From Siphonodentalium dalli (taxonomy: Eukaryota; Mollusca; Scaphopoda; Gadilida; Siphonodentaliidae), in contig CP136064.1 in the NCBI GenBank assembly GCA_032622095.1, forward strand, positions 37,498,426 through 37,562,425: a DNA stretch of 64,000 nucleotides. The letters run 5' to 3'. The notes under the pieces were generated by a model that did no database searches, had not been told where the DNA came from, and worked only from the letters and a program-made list of their open reading frames with translations. The stretch's first letter is position 1, and each line of letters opens with the position of its first letter. Of this stretch, positions 24,186-37,670 are shown one piece after another. The position numbers were made by a program, and so were the translations under genes.

Positions 24186-27100
24186 ACTTATGTAAAGAAA
24201 TCATACCTATATAGTATATCGAAAATTTGTAATTATATGTTGGATTATGACTATATATGGGCATATCTTGCCTGAAATAAACACAATACAATAGCAGTAA
24301 TGTTTTTTTTCCCATTTACATACACACACAATATACATCTATTCAATTATATATGACCTGTCAAATGAACAGCGATTTCGTTCTATATTGTTAAATGGCT
24401 ACGATATACGCTTCAACCTCTACTTATCCACGCATCTATGTACATGTACATTGATTTGCAATGGTGTCGATATACCAAAACCATTGCTAGACACCAAATA
24501 ATTCTGATCAAATTGGTCGACATAAACTCAAATGTTTTGTATCTCGTAATTTGCTGTACATTTCAGTTTGATAAGGTTTCGAAAATTCAACCATTTCGTG
24601 CTTAATATGCAAACTACTTGGCTTCAAATTGAATAGGTGCGAAAAGTGTTGTTCCACATGTAAGTCATATTGTAGCTTGAAAGAAATCGAAGATGGTGCA
24701 CCGTATTACCACTTATGGTTGCACACCAGGTTGCAGTGAATTATCTCTGAACGCGACCAAATTTACATGGCATGGTCACATGTCACCCCGATAACGATGC
24801 CATGAAAATTTTGTAAGCGAATTACTCGCCCCTGAATGTTCAAAACAAATATATTTGCTCTCCATAATGGAGGAAAGTTGCTAATGGAGTAGCCGAAGCG
24901 CGCGCGAGGGTGAGATCAGACCAGAGGAGGCGGTACACGTCATATTTAGCAAAAAGAAATAGGAGTCAAATTGTTGAGCAAACAGTTAAGTCAACAATAT
25001 TTTCAGTGTATATACTGTTGCCACGTCCCTACAACGGCGTAATGTACACGATGCTGGTTGATCGCATCCATGACAGGGGCGACGCACTCTATTTGTCATT
25101 GGTCATAACCAATGATTTCATGCAATGCATACATAAGCAGATGTTGAGTATATCGATGGATTATATGCGTGATTGATCATCATAATTACGAATTTTATGT
25201 TTTCAGTACGCTTTCATAGTGTTGAACATGAAATCTTGTTTTGTCGGTGCCATGAATGTACATTTATATGTGGTGCGCTAATCATTGTTAATGTTAAGTG
25301 CTTTTAAAGATGCATTATCCGATTAAGTGCTTTTTAAGATGCATTATCCGATTGAAGAAATATTGTCGTTGTATCTTGGTGATATGGTGACCGTCTGATA
25401 AATTAAAATAACTGGGGTAAAATATGTAACATCACATTGTGTCACGCATACATTTGGCGATTTACTACAAAAGCCAAACAGGAGGGAATATCTATCTTGA
25501 GCAGTGAGATCGCCTGCCGGCGCGTGTTAGCCCATCCATAACTAATATAATCCGATGGCGCGCCTTAGGGGCGGCGGCAGATATCTCAAATTGTCTCAGC
25601 CCATAGTGTGCGCTACATATCTGCCCTGGCGGTTAATAGGAATTATTATTCCCTTCTATATGGCTGTGTTTGTATATACCGTCGGGGTGGTACGCCATGG
25701 ATGGCGGCAAACACTCTGGGTTTAAAATTAATAGGTCAGTATATTGCTATGCAATGTTATAGTCCCTATATATAGTTTGCTTATATTAACATCCACATAT
25801 GTACATGTACGTACACAGTCACAACTGATCCCGTCTATCTCAAATCTCAAATGTATTATTTTTTAAAATAATTATTGGCATCGCGTATGATCGATACCTG
25901 CAGAATATATCCCACTAGGACATTGGTATCCATATTATTCATGCTGTTGTCGTCATACAAACAAAACAACCACAATCATGCGTGATTAGTTCCACAGATT
26001 TGTATTGAAGTGCTCTAAATTGATGACAAATTACGACACATACTCTTCGTTAAAATATGCAGTCGAAAATGGCGAATCAAGAAGGATGATCTTGGATTCA
26101 TCGATGTGGCTGGAAAATATTTTTATTCGGCCGTTTCCGAAAATAAAAATACTGACAGACATACGGATTACGACATGTTTCAATGGGTGGAGATGAGGAT
26201 AATGAGAGTATTCTAAAGGAACGGCATATAAATAATATAATTGTGAAATTTCCTCGTAATATTGTGGGATAAGTGGGATTAACTTTTATTTTATTTATCT
26301 AAAGGAACAGTAACTCCTGCATGCAAACTACTTATGTCCGCGCTGCGTGACATTCGCATAAATTTGGAGACAGCATGGCGTTTATTAAAATAATTCATAT
26401 GCCGCCTATATGGCGGAAGCTTTTATTTTATGTAATCTTGTGATATATTTCTATAATACCATATGGGCGCACAAAACCTAAATTAAACAGTAAAATATAA
26501 TATAGACACATAAACAAACTCAAATGTTAATGTCGATGCGTACGTGCACATGTACGTCAGTGAGATATCCCGAATTTAAGTAGTCTTGTTGATTTGCTAC
26601 GATGCTGGTGGGTATACCACGGAGTTGAAATATGCTGATATGGTAAACTGATTCTGTTAAGAAAATGTACCGTTATTCTTTCGGAACATACATGTTGCAG
26701 TGTCTGGATATATATACAATAACGGAACAATTTCTTAACACCAATATTTGTCACTACCAGCACAATGGCAAGTCAGCAGGACCCACCAGCATCAGATCAA
26801 ATTAGCAGGATAACTTAACCGGGATGGAAAGTGTTTGCCTTGCAATGACTGGACCTTGAAATTAGCTCTATCTCACCTATGACATACATGCACTGTGTCA
26901 CACTTATAGTAAGGTGGTCACTTTCACCGCTGTGGCCTGCTCCCACAACTAATGATACACACGGAGTTACCATAGCTCACATCCCTGTCGACGCGCCCGT
27001 GACCTGACGGGTGTCATCTTGTTGTCTCGATGTCCGTTTCGATATAGATTGGTGTGTGTGTGTATAGATGATGATCGCCGCTCTTCATTGCTATAAATAT

Positions 27101-29159
27101 TCATTTAACACTGGTTCGCCCTGGTTATTTGGTCATGTGGTCTTAGCAGCATCAGTTCGCCATATCAGCAGCATGACAGTTCACCTGATCCCACCAGCAT
27201 CATAGCAAATTAGCAAGACCATTTAACCAGTGTGTGGTTATTATATCACACCATCGTTGACTGACTGTTAGCATATTTTAATCTGTTGTGTACACTCGGG
27301 CGATTTATATTGGTCCACCGGGAGGTGTCAATTACCATGGCTAATGACCATGAAGTGATAATTTCGTCTGACGTGTGTCTGTTCCCGGGTGTCCCATCGC
27401 AGCCGGCATTTCATTAAAACAAATTGTGCATCTATTTACAATGCATAATGTATATATTTACATGAATTATATTCAACTATGGTCGTATGGTATGCATACA
27501 TGTACATCAGTATAATAATGTTCATAGTGTTCTCCTGCACTTAACTGTGAAAGACTGAAACCAAAGTTTCAGACAAACTAGGACAATCCGGTGTGTGTGT
27601 AATTTAGAAATCAGTTTCCACTGACGGGAAGTATATTAGTTATAAACGCTCTTTATCGACATACAACTTATAATATTTCGATATTTGCCTCCCACAACTC
27701 AACAAAATGCAATGTTAAGAAGATAACAGTCCACTGGCATGTATGCTGGAATATGGGAATGAGGACAGACTACCATTGTTCATGGGTCATGTGCTTCCTT
27801 TGACCACCCAACTCGGCATACGATAGTACAGCAAAGTGATTTATAATGATGCCCCTTGGGTATACGACTATCTGGTTGTACCACGAGGCATGATTGTGTT
27901 ATATTGAGTAAACTCATAGGAATTTTTTCGAGAACAGACAAACACCTATCTGGACTAAGAGCCAGTCTGTTAGTTTTGATGGAAGGTGAATAACTCTATA
28001 CACTTGTATTTGGTACAATTAACCTCACCACCATAAAGACAGCAATTAGAAACACACAAAACGTCATCCCGTATATATGTTATCTTCGTCATCTACGTTG
28101 TATTTGTTAAAATGTTAATGGGAGAGGGGTGGATGTAAGTTGTTAGAATTTGTGCCCCTATCCCTCTTGTAATATTATATTACAATAAAATATGTTTAAA
28201 AAAAAGACACGATATAAGACTTATATATGTATTTGGGGTGGTGGGGTCAATTGTGCGAAATTCCCCTGACTATATATCTCCTATTTTTTTTTTTTTTTAT
28301 GCATTTTAGTTAAATAAAGTGGGAGTTTTGGGGTAAATATGAGAATCTCTATCAATTAGTGGAAAATCTTCGGCGTGACGTCATCGCATGCGCTAATATT
28401 AAACGTGTGTCTTACCAATAATTATGAAGCTGATTTTGTGAGTTAATTATGTGATAAATATAGTTACGATGTACATGTAGGTTGTATACAATGCTATGTA
28501 TTGGCATCAAGCTAATACTATTCCGAAATTTGCCTTGCCAACTCAACATCATGCAATGTTAAAATAGCACATAACAGTCGGGAACATATGATTCAATATA
28601 ACCATACTGTATTATATTGATGCCCAAAGTAAGGTAGACATATATTTTGCATTGTGTTGTGTCGGGGACAGCCCGTCAATAATTATTAAAAAAACAGGCG
28701 TCCTATATGAACATATATTTCACCATTAACTTGCGATGAACGCTCTTTATTGGAATAATGCATAGCCCGTGCATACCATGTCCTCAACAGAACGACGAGT
28801 TAGGACCGAAATAAGAACAGTCTCACGCATACAGCGATGCGTTCATAAGCACTGCGCTCTCGTCGCACACCGTTCCGATACGCGCGCCGAATCTGGCTCC
28901 TAATTAGCTACAGCGCCGATCTCGGCGCGTTTACGCGCTGTATCTGGCGCGCCGGGTAAGCTAAGATACGATATTTCGTAGCGAGGAAGTATATTGTTTT
29001 TCTACTGAGGCCGTTTTCCGTTTATTTGGAAATAGTTAGAAACTAATTGCAGTAGGAACGCGAAATCTCTAGCGAATGTATGCCTATAGGCATCTAAGGT
29101 CTACTGAAAATAATGGTATCCGGATTTCGACCCAATGTTTCATTACAGAGTTGTCTTTT
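24186..29159. other. Gene-poor interval
   Basis: No supported exon. Two diverged direct repeats are visible: one at about 27,650-27,760 and 28,505-28,620 (CAACTCAACA...ATGCAATGTTAA), and one at about 26,745-26,820 and 27,140-27,235 (CACCAGCATCA, CAAATTAGCA). Copies of the ACGCTCTTTAT motif lie at 27,641 and 28,737. Confidence 0.4.
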
Positions 29160-29690
29160 ACAATTATTTTTCACTATTATTATTATTATTATACTTGACA
29201 CTTTTGCAACGCCTTAATATCTGAAACTATGGGGAATATCGAACTGAAATTTTGTACATATGTTGGGGTCAATGAGTTCTAACTTATCGGCATATAACGA
29301 GTATTGTCCGCCTTTTCCTTGCGGAGTTATCTCCCTTTATCTGAAAAAAATGTCATTTTACTATCTCGGAAATTATAAGGAGCAGAGCATCGAAAATTGG
29401 ACTGTATGCACACCTCGATATGCCCTACTGCCCACGGGCATCAAAACCTGTGTCCGCGCTCTCCCTGTGGAGTTACCGCCCTTAGATTGGCAAACCGCAT
29501 ACACCAGGTTGTATAAACAGAGGGTATTTTTTAAGTCTAGCTCTCTCAATGTTTTATTGCATATTCTGATTCGGACGAGTAATCCGGACCCGAATATACC
29601 GCTTAAAAATATTTTTCCCAGGACTTTCCGCGTTACGGGGTACGGAAATATTGCACCTATTTTTCCCGCCAAATCCAAACCGGCTAATTA
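29160..29690. repeat. Repeat with GGAGTTATCTCCCTT/GGAGTTACCGCCCTT phrases
   Basis: Two diverged units at about 29,320 and 29,465 share a GCGGAGTTATCTCCCTT-like phrase familiar from molluscan repeats. An open frame of 143 codons spans it but also reads openly on the other strand and has no domain, so it is taken as non-coding. Confidence 0.45.
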
Positions 29691-30340
29691 AAGTGCAAGA
29701 TAATGTCGTAGCAGGTACGTTTACATACTGTATGTACGTCCAAACAGTTTGACCGCTATAATTTAAAAGTAACTTGCCTAACGGAGAATGCGAGTCGGGG
29801 TGGTTTGAGACTTTAGGAAAATTCCACGAAAATTGCAAAGGTGGAATTCAAACATCGAGATAAAAAAAATTTGACGATTACATCTGATGGGTAGTCTTCA
29901 CGCGCATCTACAGTGCGATTTTCTAATTTTCAGATGGAACGGTTTACTCGTGACAACGCTATATAACATAAATATGTATAATTAAGTAGTCCATCACTAA
30001 CCTATTTTTAGTCCCAAATCCAAACGGGCTAATGCAGGAGCGAGTTTAATTAAGTGGCATGTAAGCCGGTATACCTTGACCACTCTACTATAAACGCAAC
30101 CTGCTCAATGGAGTGTTTGTGTCGGGTGGGTTTAGAATTGGCAAATTCCACCGAAAATAAAATGGGGAAAATTACTCCGAAAGTCAGATATTGAGACGAG
30201 TGGATGTGATTAGTAGTATCTAATCGCAAGATTAGTACGCTTTTGAAAGTTTCATAGTAGACGGTTTAACCCTGGCAGCGTGTAAAGTTGTTAACGGGTG
30301 ATATATATTACTAAAATTCAAACCCACTCTTTATGACGCA
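29660..30340. repeat. About 335-bp tandem duplication, two copies
   Basis: Units starting near 29,668 and 30,005 share CAAATCCAAACCGGCTAAT-like, TTGACCGCT/TTGACCACT, AACTTGCCTAACGGAG-like and AATTCCACCGAAAAT-like phrases in the same order. Confidence 0.55.
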
Positions 30341-30379
30341 AATTCAAACGGACACAATTTAGTGCCCACGCCCTCCCAA

Positions 30380-30935
30380 TCTCTCATCCAAAAACAACAA
30401 TTTGGCGTTGTTAAGTCGCACAATTAGATTCCTTGTATCATGAAGAAGAATATATATCAATTTGGTGGAAATCGGCGCTAAAATTAGTTTTATCAATTTT
30501 GGTGCCCCTCTCCCCTTCCGTTCATCCCTGATTCAAACGACGCCACTTTTGACATATTTAAACCAAACCGTTGGATTCTTCATATCATGGGGATGATTAT
30601 ATGTAAGTTTCGTGGCAATCGGCGACAGAAAAATAAATCTGCCCCCCCCCCCTTCCGGGCACTCCTGACGCGAACGGCGCGACTTTTGCCATATTTAAAC
30701 CACGCCATTAGATTCCTCATATTATGGGGATGATTATATATAAGTTCGGTGGCAATCGGCGACAAATTTTTTTTCTGCCCTCCCCCTTTTCTGCCCTGAC
30801 AACAACGGCGTCACTTTAGAAAATTCTGACCCCGACCATTATCTTTCTCGTACAAAGCTACTCCTAGTAGACCCCTTTGGCATCATCTAGATGGTCCCCT
30901 GTAAATTTCTATAGAACACAGACAGACAGACATTC
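30380..30935. repeat. About 125-bp tandem repeat, 3-4 units, ending in (ACAG)n
   Basis: Units share ATTTAAACCA, ATTCCTCATAT, ATGGGGATGATTATAT, GTGGCAATCGGCGACA and CTGCCC. The block ends with TTTCTATAGAACACAGACAG, a typical tail of a non-autonomous element. It abuts the Penelope-like fragment. Confidence 0.55.
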
Positions 30936-30959
30936 GCAAATATAGATATAGATTCTACC

Positions 30960-31500
30960 AATTTCTGTAACGCCCTGTGATATAACATTATGCATAAGTT
31001 CATATGGTACTTCTTTGTACGTTGTATCATCTGCCAGTTGCCTTTTATACTCATTAACGTACCAATCTACTGTATTAATAGAAAGCCCCGGACCTTTGTC
31101 TGCAGGGGCCACTACAAAATCTGGCCTACTACAAAATGTATTGAAGCGTTTAAATTGATTTTGATTAATATTGTTGTTATGAATGGACATTTCGGAATTC
31201 ATGACCAAATCTTCATTTAAGTCGCTAATAACATCGATTGTACCCTGTACATTTTTAGAGGGTAGGTCAGGATGAAGAATGTGTGCATACGTTATAGGGT
31301 TAGTGGACTTATTAGGCTGGACCTTATAAGCGGAAACCATATTTATGGTTGATCTGTTGACCTGTTCGACAGCTCGGTATGTTTCCTCTTTAATGGTATC
31401 AGCAAGGGTTTTAGGATTCCCTAGTAACGGCGTCATTATGAAAATAGGTCCCATCTCAAGAACTTGTATAAGGTCTTCTGGTAGACCATGGCACGAAATT
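30960..31500 (-). pseudogene. Penelope-like reverse transcriptase fragment (N-terminal part)
   Basis: An open minus-strand stretch of about 165 residues contains VVAPADKGPGLSI followed by YVNEYKRQLADDTTYKEV. The ADKG-plus-downstream Y and L-x-D-x-x-x-Y arrangement is the conserved region just upstream of the RT fingers in Penelope-like elements (the DKG motif). The catalytic RT core and endonuclease are absent. The frame runs into unrelated repeat at its C-terminus, so this is a truncated retroelement copy. Confidence 0.6.
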
Positions 31501-31564
31501 AAATACTTTACTCTTTAAAGATGTCTGTTATTTGATACATAATAGTGAATATTCATCTAATATC

Positions 31565-32934
31565 CTATCGTATGTCGACATTATAATGGTGTATAAGAGA
31601 TACAGAAACGCACGATATTTACCTGCCTAAATGGCTGACATATCCTGACTAGATCGACCTCATGTATGTTCATGTCGTACGTCGGCATTATAGTGGTGTA
31701 TAAAAGATACAGAAACGCATCATATTTACCTGTCTAAATGTCTGACACATCCTGACTAGATTAACCTCCTGTGTCATCCTGTCGTATGTCGGCATTATAA
31801 TGGTGTATAAGAGATACAGAAACGCATGATATTTACCTGTCTAAATGTCTGACACATCCTGACTAGATCGACCGCCTGTATGTTCCTGTCGTATGTCGGC
31901 ATTAAAATGGTGTATAAGAGATACAGAAACGCATCATATTTACCTGTCTAAATGTCTGACACATCCTGACTAGATTAACCTCCTGTGTCTTCATGTCGTA
32001 TACCGGCATTATAATGGTGTATAAGAAATACAGAAACGCATGGTATATACCTATCTAAATGTCTGACACATCCTGACTAGATAAACCTCCTGTGTGTACC
32101 TGTCGTATGTCTGCATTATAATGGTGTATAAGATATACAGAAACGCATGATATGTACCTGTCTAAATTCTGACAGATCCTGACTAGATTGACCTCCTGTT
32201 TCTTTTTCTCGTATGTAGGCATTATAATGGTGTATAAGAGATACAGAAACGCATGGTATATACCTATCTAAATGTCTGACACATCCTGGCAAGATCAACC
32301 TCCTGTGTCTTCCTGTTGTATGTCTGCATTATAATGGTGTATACGAGATGCAGACACGCATCATATTTACCAGTCTAAATGTCTGACACATACTGACTAG
32401 ATTAACTTCCTGTGTCTTCCTATCGTATGCCGGCATTATAATGGTGTATAAGAGATACAGAACGTATCATATTTACCCGTCTAAATGTCTGACACATCCT
32501 GATCAGATTAACCCCCTGTGTCTTCCTGTCATATGTTGACATTATAATGGTGTATAAGAGACACAGAAACGGATCATATTAACATGTCTAAATGTCTGAC
32601 ACATCCTGACTAGATTAACCTCCTGTGTCTTCCTGTTGCATGTCGGCATTATAATGGTGTATAACAGATACAGAAACGCATGATATTTACCTGTCTAAAT
32701 GTCTGACACATCCTGACCAGATTAACCTCCCGTGTCTTCCTGTCGTAAGTCGGCATTATAGTGGTGTATAAGAGATACAGAAACGCATGATATTTACCTG
32801 TCTAAATGTCTGACACATCCTGATTAGATCGACCTCCTGTATGTTCCTGTCGTACGTCGGCATTATAATGGTGTATAGGAGATACAGAAACGCATCATAT
32901 GTACCTGTCTAAATGTCTGACACATCCTGACTAG
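31565..32934. repeat. 107-bp satellite, about 13 copies
   Basis: Unit phrases: CATTATAATGGTGTATAAGA, GATACAGAAACGCATCATAT, CTGTCTAAATGTCTGACAC and CATCCTGACTAGATTAACC. The GTGTATA word recurs every 105-109 bp. Copies differ by several percent and none is coding. Confidence 0.85.
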
Positions 32935-33960
32935 AGTCGATAGCTCCACCCGTTTCCGAGATCTCGTCTGCGCATGCGCGAAGCTGGCGTCGCACGGGCT
33001 CGGCGACCCGATAAAATTCGTATCCGGGTCAAGATACATTCACATAGCAAATTTCAAGTCGATAGCTCCACCCGTTTCCGAGATCTCGTCTGCGCATGCG
33101 CGAAGTACGGGCTCACCAATACGACAACGACGACCGCCTGGTCAAACTAGACACACGTACCAAGTTTCGTCCCGATCGATCGAGAATCGTAGATTTGTAT
33201 AAATGACAGACAAACAAACATAGAGACAGACAGACTGAGGTCTTCAAAATATATATGAGACTAGCCGATGAGCCCGACGTTGTCCGGGCTATTAAAGAAC
33301 CAAATTTCTAGTCCGGGCTATTCAAAAACCAAATTTCAAGTCGATAGCTCCACCCGTTTCCGAGATAGATCTCGTCTGCGCATGCGCGAAGCTGGCGTCG
33401 CACGGGCTCGGCAACCCGATAAAATTCCTATCCGGGGCAAGATACATTCACATAGCAAATTTCAAGTTGATAGCTCCACCCGTTTCCGAGATCTCGTCTG
33501 CGCATGCGCGAAGCACGGGCTCGCCAATACGACAACGACGACCGCCTGGTCAAACTGCACACACGTACCAAGTTTCGTCCCGATCGATCCAGAATCGTAG
33601 ATTTGTATAAATGACAGACAAACAAACATACAGACAGACAGACTGAGGTCTTCAAAATATATAGTAGACTAGCCGATGAGCCCGACGTTGTCCGGGCTAT
33701 TAAAAAACCAAATTTCTAGTCCGGGCTATTCAAAAACCAAATTTCAAGTCGATAGCTCCACCCGTTTCCGAGATCTGGTCTGCGCATGCGCGAAGCTGGC
33801 GTCGCACGGGCTCGGCGACCCGATAAAATTCGTATCCGGGGCAAGATATATTCACTTAGCACATTTTCAAGTCGATAGCTCCACCCGTTTCCGAGATCTC
33901 GTCTATTGCAGAAATGTTGTAAGAGTACTATGGCCCGTATATCTCTCTGCAGATGCTAAT
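32935..33960. repeat. GC-richer tandem repeat, 407-bp higher-order unit
   Basis: GATAGCTCCACCCGTTTCCG recurs at about 32,940, 33,062, 33,342, 33,470, 33,751 and 33,873, two per larger unit. The CTAGCCGATGAGCCCGACG phrase at 33,262 and 33,669 sets the 407-bp period. Units carry CTGCGCATGCGCGAAG and end in a GACAGACAAACA microsatellite, like tails of non-autonomous retroelements. Open frames here mirror the repeats. Confidence 0.75.
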
Positions 33961-34398
33961 AACGTTGAATGGTAAACAAACGCTCTTTATAGCGATGCGT
34001 CAAAAACAAACGCTCATTAAATTATCACTTGATTAACCACCGCAGTGTCGTTTTTTGTGAATGAGAGTGGAGAACGGGTGGTCTGAGTTTCTCCAAAACG
34101 CGACACCGACGGTGTCCGTGGGATTTTACCCTTAGATATGAAGTTTGAACTCAATCGAGCCAGCCGTTTTCGATTCTATAAAGGACAGACAGACAGAGGT
34201 CTTCAAAATATATATGAGATATAAAATATAGTTTCGATCATTATTGTACGAAGAAATTTCCTTTGATTCTGATATCTAACAACAATTTCGGAAAGTTCTT
34301 TTCTGAGATCGCAATGGTGTGGACATTCCATAATGAAATCATACTCATTTTCTATATCAGAACCGGCCCTGCATTTAAGACACAGTCTCTTCCATTCC

Positions 34399-34917
34399 TT
34401 AAAGGTGGATTATCTCTTTGTAAACATGCATTATATAGTTACCGGGGTGTAAAATATTAGATCTGAATCGAAGACTCCTTCCCGGAAATGCTTCTATCGA
34501 TTAATATTAATTTTATTTCGAATATTTTATGGTCTGAAAAGGTGTCGTTTAGCTAACGAACAATAGTGGTTACTGTTAACAGAGACCAGAAATTGTATGG
34601 TGTAATTTTGTCACAAATAAACATTAATTATACTCATAATCGCTATGGAATAAAACAATACAACCAATCAATCTGGGACATTTGACTTTCGGTACGTAGC
34701 CATAGGAACAGCCTAATGCTCTCTATCGCTATATGGTATCACCCGAATGGTCTGTTCTAAAAAATAGACAAATAAACTGTCACAATAAAATATTCGAAAT
34801 AAAATAAATATTAATTGATAGAAGCCTTCCTGGACAGGTGTTTTCAGTTCATTTTTATTATTTTATACCCACGCAACTATTTCAAATTTGTTATTTAAAG
34901 AGATAATCCATCTTTAA
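34399..34917. mobile_element. Fold-back element with about 132-bp arms
   Basis: Arms 34,399-34,530 and 34,786-34,917 are inverted copies (TTAAAGGTGGATTATCTCTTT versus AAAGAGATAATCCATCTTTAA; TATTTCGAATATTTTA versus AAATATTCGAAATAAAA). The spacer is about 255 bp. Confidence 0.65.
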
Positions 34918-35262
34918 TTATAGGTTGATGACAAAAAAATTACTAGCTCCCGGCAGTGTTCACACTGGCCTAATATTTTCTTGAGCCACCACTTTAGCCA
35001 CATGTGAATTGTTTTGAGCCACTTTTCATTTACCGGAGCCACATTTTTTCAACCCATGTGTTTTGAGCCACTTTGATTTAAACATCCCAAGAACAACACA
35101 ATACAACCAATCAATCTGGGACATTTGACGTTCGGTACGTAGCCATAGGAACAGCCTAATGCTCTCTATCGCTATATGGTATCACCCGAATGGTCTGTTC
35201 TAAAAATAGACAAATAAACGGTCACAATAAAATATTCGAAATATAATCAATATTAATTGAAG
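34652..35262. repeat. Direct duplication of about 168 bp, 443 bp apart
   Basis: 34,652-34,821 and 35,097-35,262 are nearly identical (CCAATCAATCTGGGACATTT, GGTACGTAGCCATAGGAACA, CTATATGGTATCACCCGAAT). The first copy overlaps the fold-back. The spacer holds about five TTTTGAGCCACTT-type minisatellite units at 34,980-35,080. Confidence 0.65.
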
Positions 35263-35479
35263 CAACACTTTACATTCACACATTTCATTCAGGTGACATG
35301 TTTCATTGTTACGCCGCTCGTTATGTTATATGCTCTCTGAATTCCAAGATGTCCTGATAAGATTCAGACCTGTGATATTATACTGTTTGTTCTAAGTGCT
35401 AATTATACTTCCATGGTTTAGCATGGAAGTCTATACAGAAATTCCAACTTCGGGGTCTTGACGGAATCTGAAAGAACTC

Positions 35480-36425
35480 GAAAAATAAGTGTGACAAAGT
35501 GCGAACCGTTTTGGCGGCAAATCTTTTTTTCCGGTCGTTCCGGGGGTCGGAAAGTTCGGAACGAGGGTGGAAGTTCCTAGCCGTTCCGGGACGAACAATG
35601 GCAGACTAAAAAAATGTTGATGGAGAGCATCAAACTCGACCTAACTAACGTTTCGAAAAAAATACTTCCTGAATTTTTTTTCTCCCAAGTAGAATTTCCA
35701 TTGTCACTCGAAATTCGCCGGTTTTCCATCCGTTCTGGGCCGCTGCGGCTCGTTCCGGGTTCGATACCCTTTATTCGGAATAATGCAACGTTATGAGAGG
35801 GGGTTGAAGAAAGCGGAGAATAAGTAGACGACGATATGTCGTCGCCGATTCCAAGCTGTGTGGCCAGAAATTGATTTTCCGGCAAACCAAAAACATCCAA
35901 AATGAATTTGTTTTTCTTTAAATCAGTTAAGCTAATTGACACGCTTGGTGGCACATACACGATATTTGTTATGGGATCCCAAGAGAGCTCACAACGCGAT
36001 TTATGTCTCGTAAAAAGGCAATTTACATGTTATAACTCAATAATAAAAAACACCCCTAGTTGCCATTTTAATATGTTTAGCACCATATACTTCATTTCCG
36101 TCGGTTCCATTTGTCAAAGAAGTATTTTCTGTAGGTATGACGAACGGAGGGAATCATCTGAAATGCGTTGGTGAGGGGTTAAAAGATAGGGAGAAAAGTA
36201 GACGAAATTACATACTAGGTCGTTCCAAACCGTTCCAGGCTCGGTATCCATAAAACATGAGGCGCGTTAACCTGACTGGTGCTATGCTATCAATAGAAGG
36301 GATGCATTAGGAATATTCGAGCTGAAATGAAACACGATATTGACAGGGATGCGGTCGTGAGAGGGGGTGGAAGAAAACGGAAAATAAGTAGACGACGATA
36401 TGTCGTCGCCGATTCCAAGTCACAC
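35480..36425. repeat. Repeat family, two main copies
   Basis: GGCGACGACATATCGTCGTC-containing ends occur at about 35,793-35,853 and 36,358-36,418, each with AAGTAGACGACGATATGTCG, and a partial unit lies at 36,172-36,210. CGTTCCGGG phrases recur. A 127-codon open frame on the minus strand reads openly on both strands and has no domain; not called as a gene. Confidence 0.5.
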
Positions 36426-36533
36426 ACTTAGAAATAACAAGCCGTATAGGTACTAAGGTAGTGCCAATATGTCTGTTAGTACCAGACCAACAGGTATCGA
36501 GAAGAATTTGGTTCTATATATTGATATATATAG

Positions 36534-36674
36534 AATACACCCATAGTAGCCGAGAATAACAAATTTTCACCACGAGTGGTATTGTGGTTTTAACCACGAG
36601 CCTTTGGCGAGTGGTTAAAACCACAATTCCACGAGTGGTGAAAATTTTGTATTCTCGGCTACTATGGGTGTATT
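36534..36674. repeat. Long hairpin, 65-bp arms
   Basis: AATACACCCATAGTAGCCG (from 36,534) pairs with CGGCTACTATGGGTGTATT (to 36,674) across a 10-bp loop. The inner part, TCACCACGAGTGGT, is itself symmetric. Confidence 0.75.
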
Positions 36675-36675
36675 T

Positions 36676-37440
36676 TGTTTATACCATAATTATTATTCTT
36701 CGGTCGCTTCGTAAATGTATTGCTACTATGTTGGTGACAGTTAACATGTATGTGCACCGAGTGACCCAAATATGTTAAGCTATCATGAATGTGGGTCACG
36801 CGTAGTAATACATATTTCTAGGAAATTCGGTGATTCGCCACTTTCTTGGGCATCAGTCAGCTGATGTGAACACACATTCAGATTTCCCACATTGCAGATA
36901 CCATTAACAATCTATACGTTGTTGTCAAAATGTAGAGCCGTCGTTCGCTTCACACACGGAAAGGCAGACGAACACGTGCGTTTGTTTGTTTACATTTCCA
37001 ACAGCTATCGCCGACCTGTATAAAACGTGTACTTTGTCGGTGCATGCACCTATCATAAAACATCATTAAACTAACTTTAATGTGTCATTTATTGACAAGT
37101 AAACCCAGTAAATGGAATTGGATAGTATATATCTCTGTGTTTAGACCACTTATCGCATTTCAGTGTGTTTTGAGTCGGAAAAATTGTGTATTTACTTCGC
37201 GAAGCGGGCGTGACGAAAAATTGGGCTAAATTTCGACAGCGAGGTCACCAGAGGTCAAATGACGGGTCGTTCTACTATGGGTATAAACTTTTAACACATA
37301 AAGTGCCGTTGAAACATTTACACAACAGTAGAAATTTATACCAATAGTAGGAATCGTTATACCCACAGTAGGGTGTAAAGATGAAATTTACAAAACAGGT
37401 GTTATACACACAGTAGCATAGCCAATTATGGTATAAAATA
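36676..37440. mobile_element. Possible small TIR element next to hairpin
   Basis: TTTATACCATAATTAT at about 36,677-36,693 and CAATTATGGTATAAAA at about 37,421-37,437 form a 12-14-bp inverted pair. Several CCCATAGTAG/CTACTATGGG-like phrases lie inside. No transposase or clear target duplication. Confidence 0.35.
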
Positions 37441-37449
37441 CAACATCAT

Positions 37450-37670
37450 GTTGGTACTAGCCACTCTCGGAACCTAAAAGTTACCCACGTGATGGCATCA
37501 CGTGATAATTCATTTGGTACTAGCCGATCTCGGAACCAAAGTGTTACCCACGTGATGTTATCACGTGATAATTCATTTGGTACTAGCCGATCTCGGAACC
37601 CAAGTGTTACCCACGTGATGTTATCACGTGATAATTCATTTGGTACTAGCCGATCTCGATACAATGGCGG
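37450..37670. repeat. 62-bp minisatellite with paired CACGTG sites, about 3.5 copies
   Basis: Units at 37,453, 37,515, 37,577 and 37,639 read TTGGTACTAGCCGATCTCGG, then ACCCACGTGATGTTATCACG. Each full unit contains two CACGTG E-box palindromes. It reads open on both strands only because the unit contains no stops. Confidence 0.75.

Noticed and set aside
29260-29691. 143-codon plus-strand open frame
   Set aside because: Overlaps long open frames on the other strand, contains repeat phrases (GGAGTTATCTCCCTT), and has no domain or splice context.
31565-32934. Regular repeats considered as a CRISPR-like array
   Set aside because: Units are contiguous 107-bp satellite copies with no unique spacers, in eukaryotic-type DNA.
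33268-33975. Two similar open frames of about 100 codons
   Set aside because: They are the 407-bp tandem repeat read twice, with open frames on both strands.
35577-35960. 127-codon minus-strand open frame
   Set aside because: Lies in a duplicated repeat family; the second copy at 36.3 kb does not keep the frame and no domain is visible.
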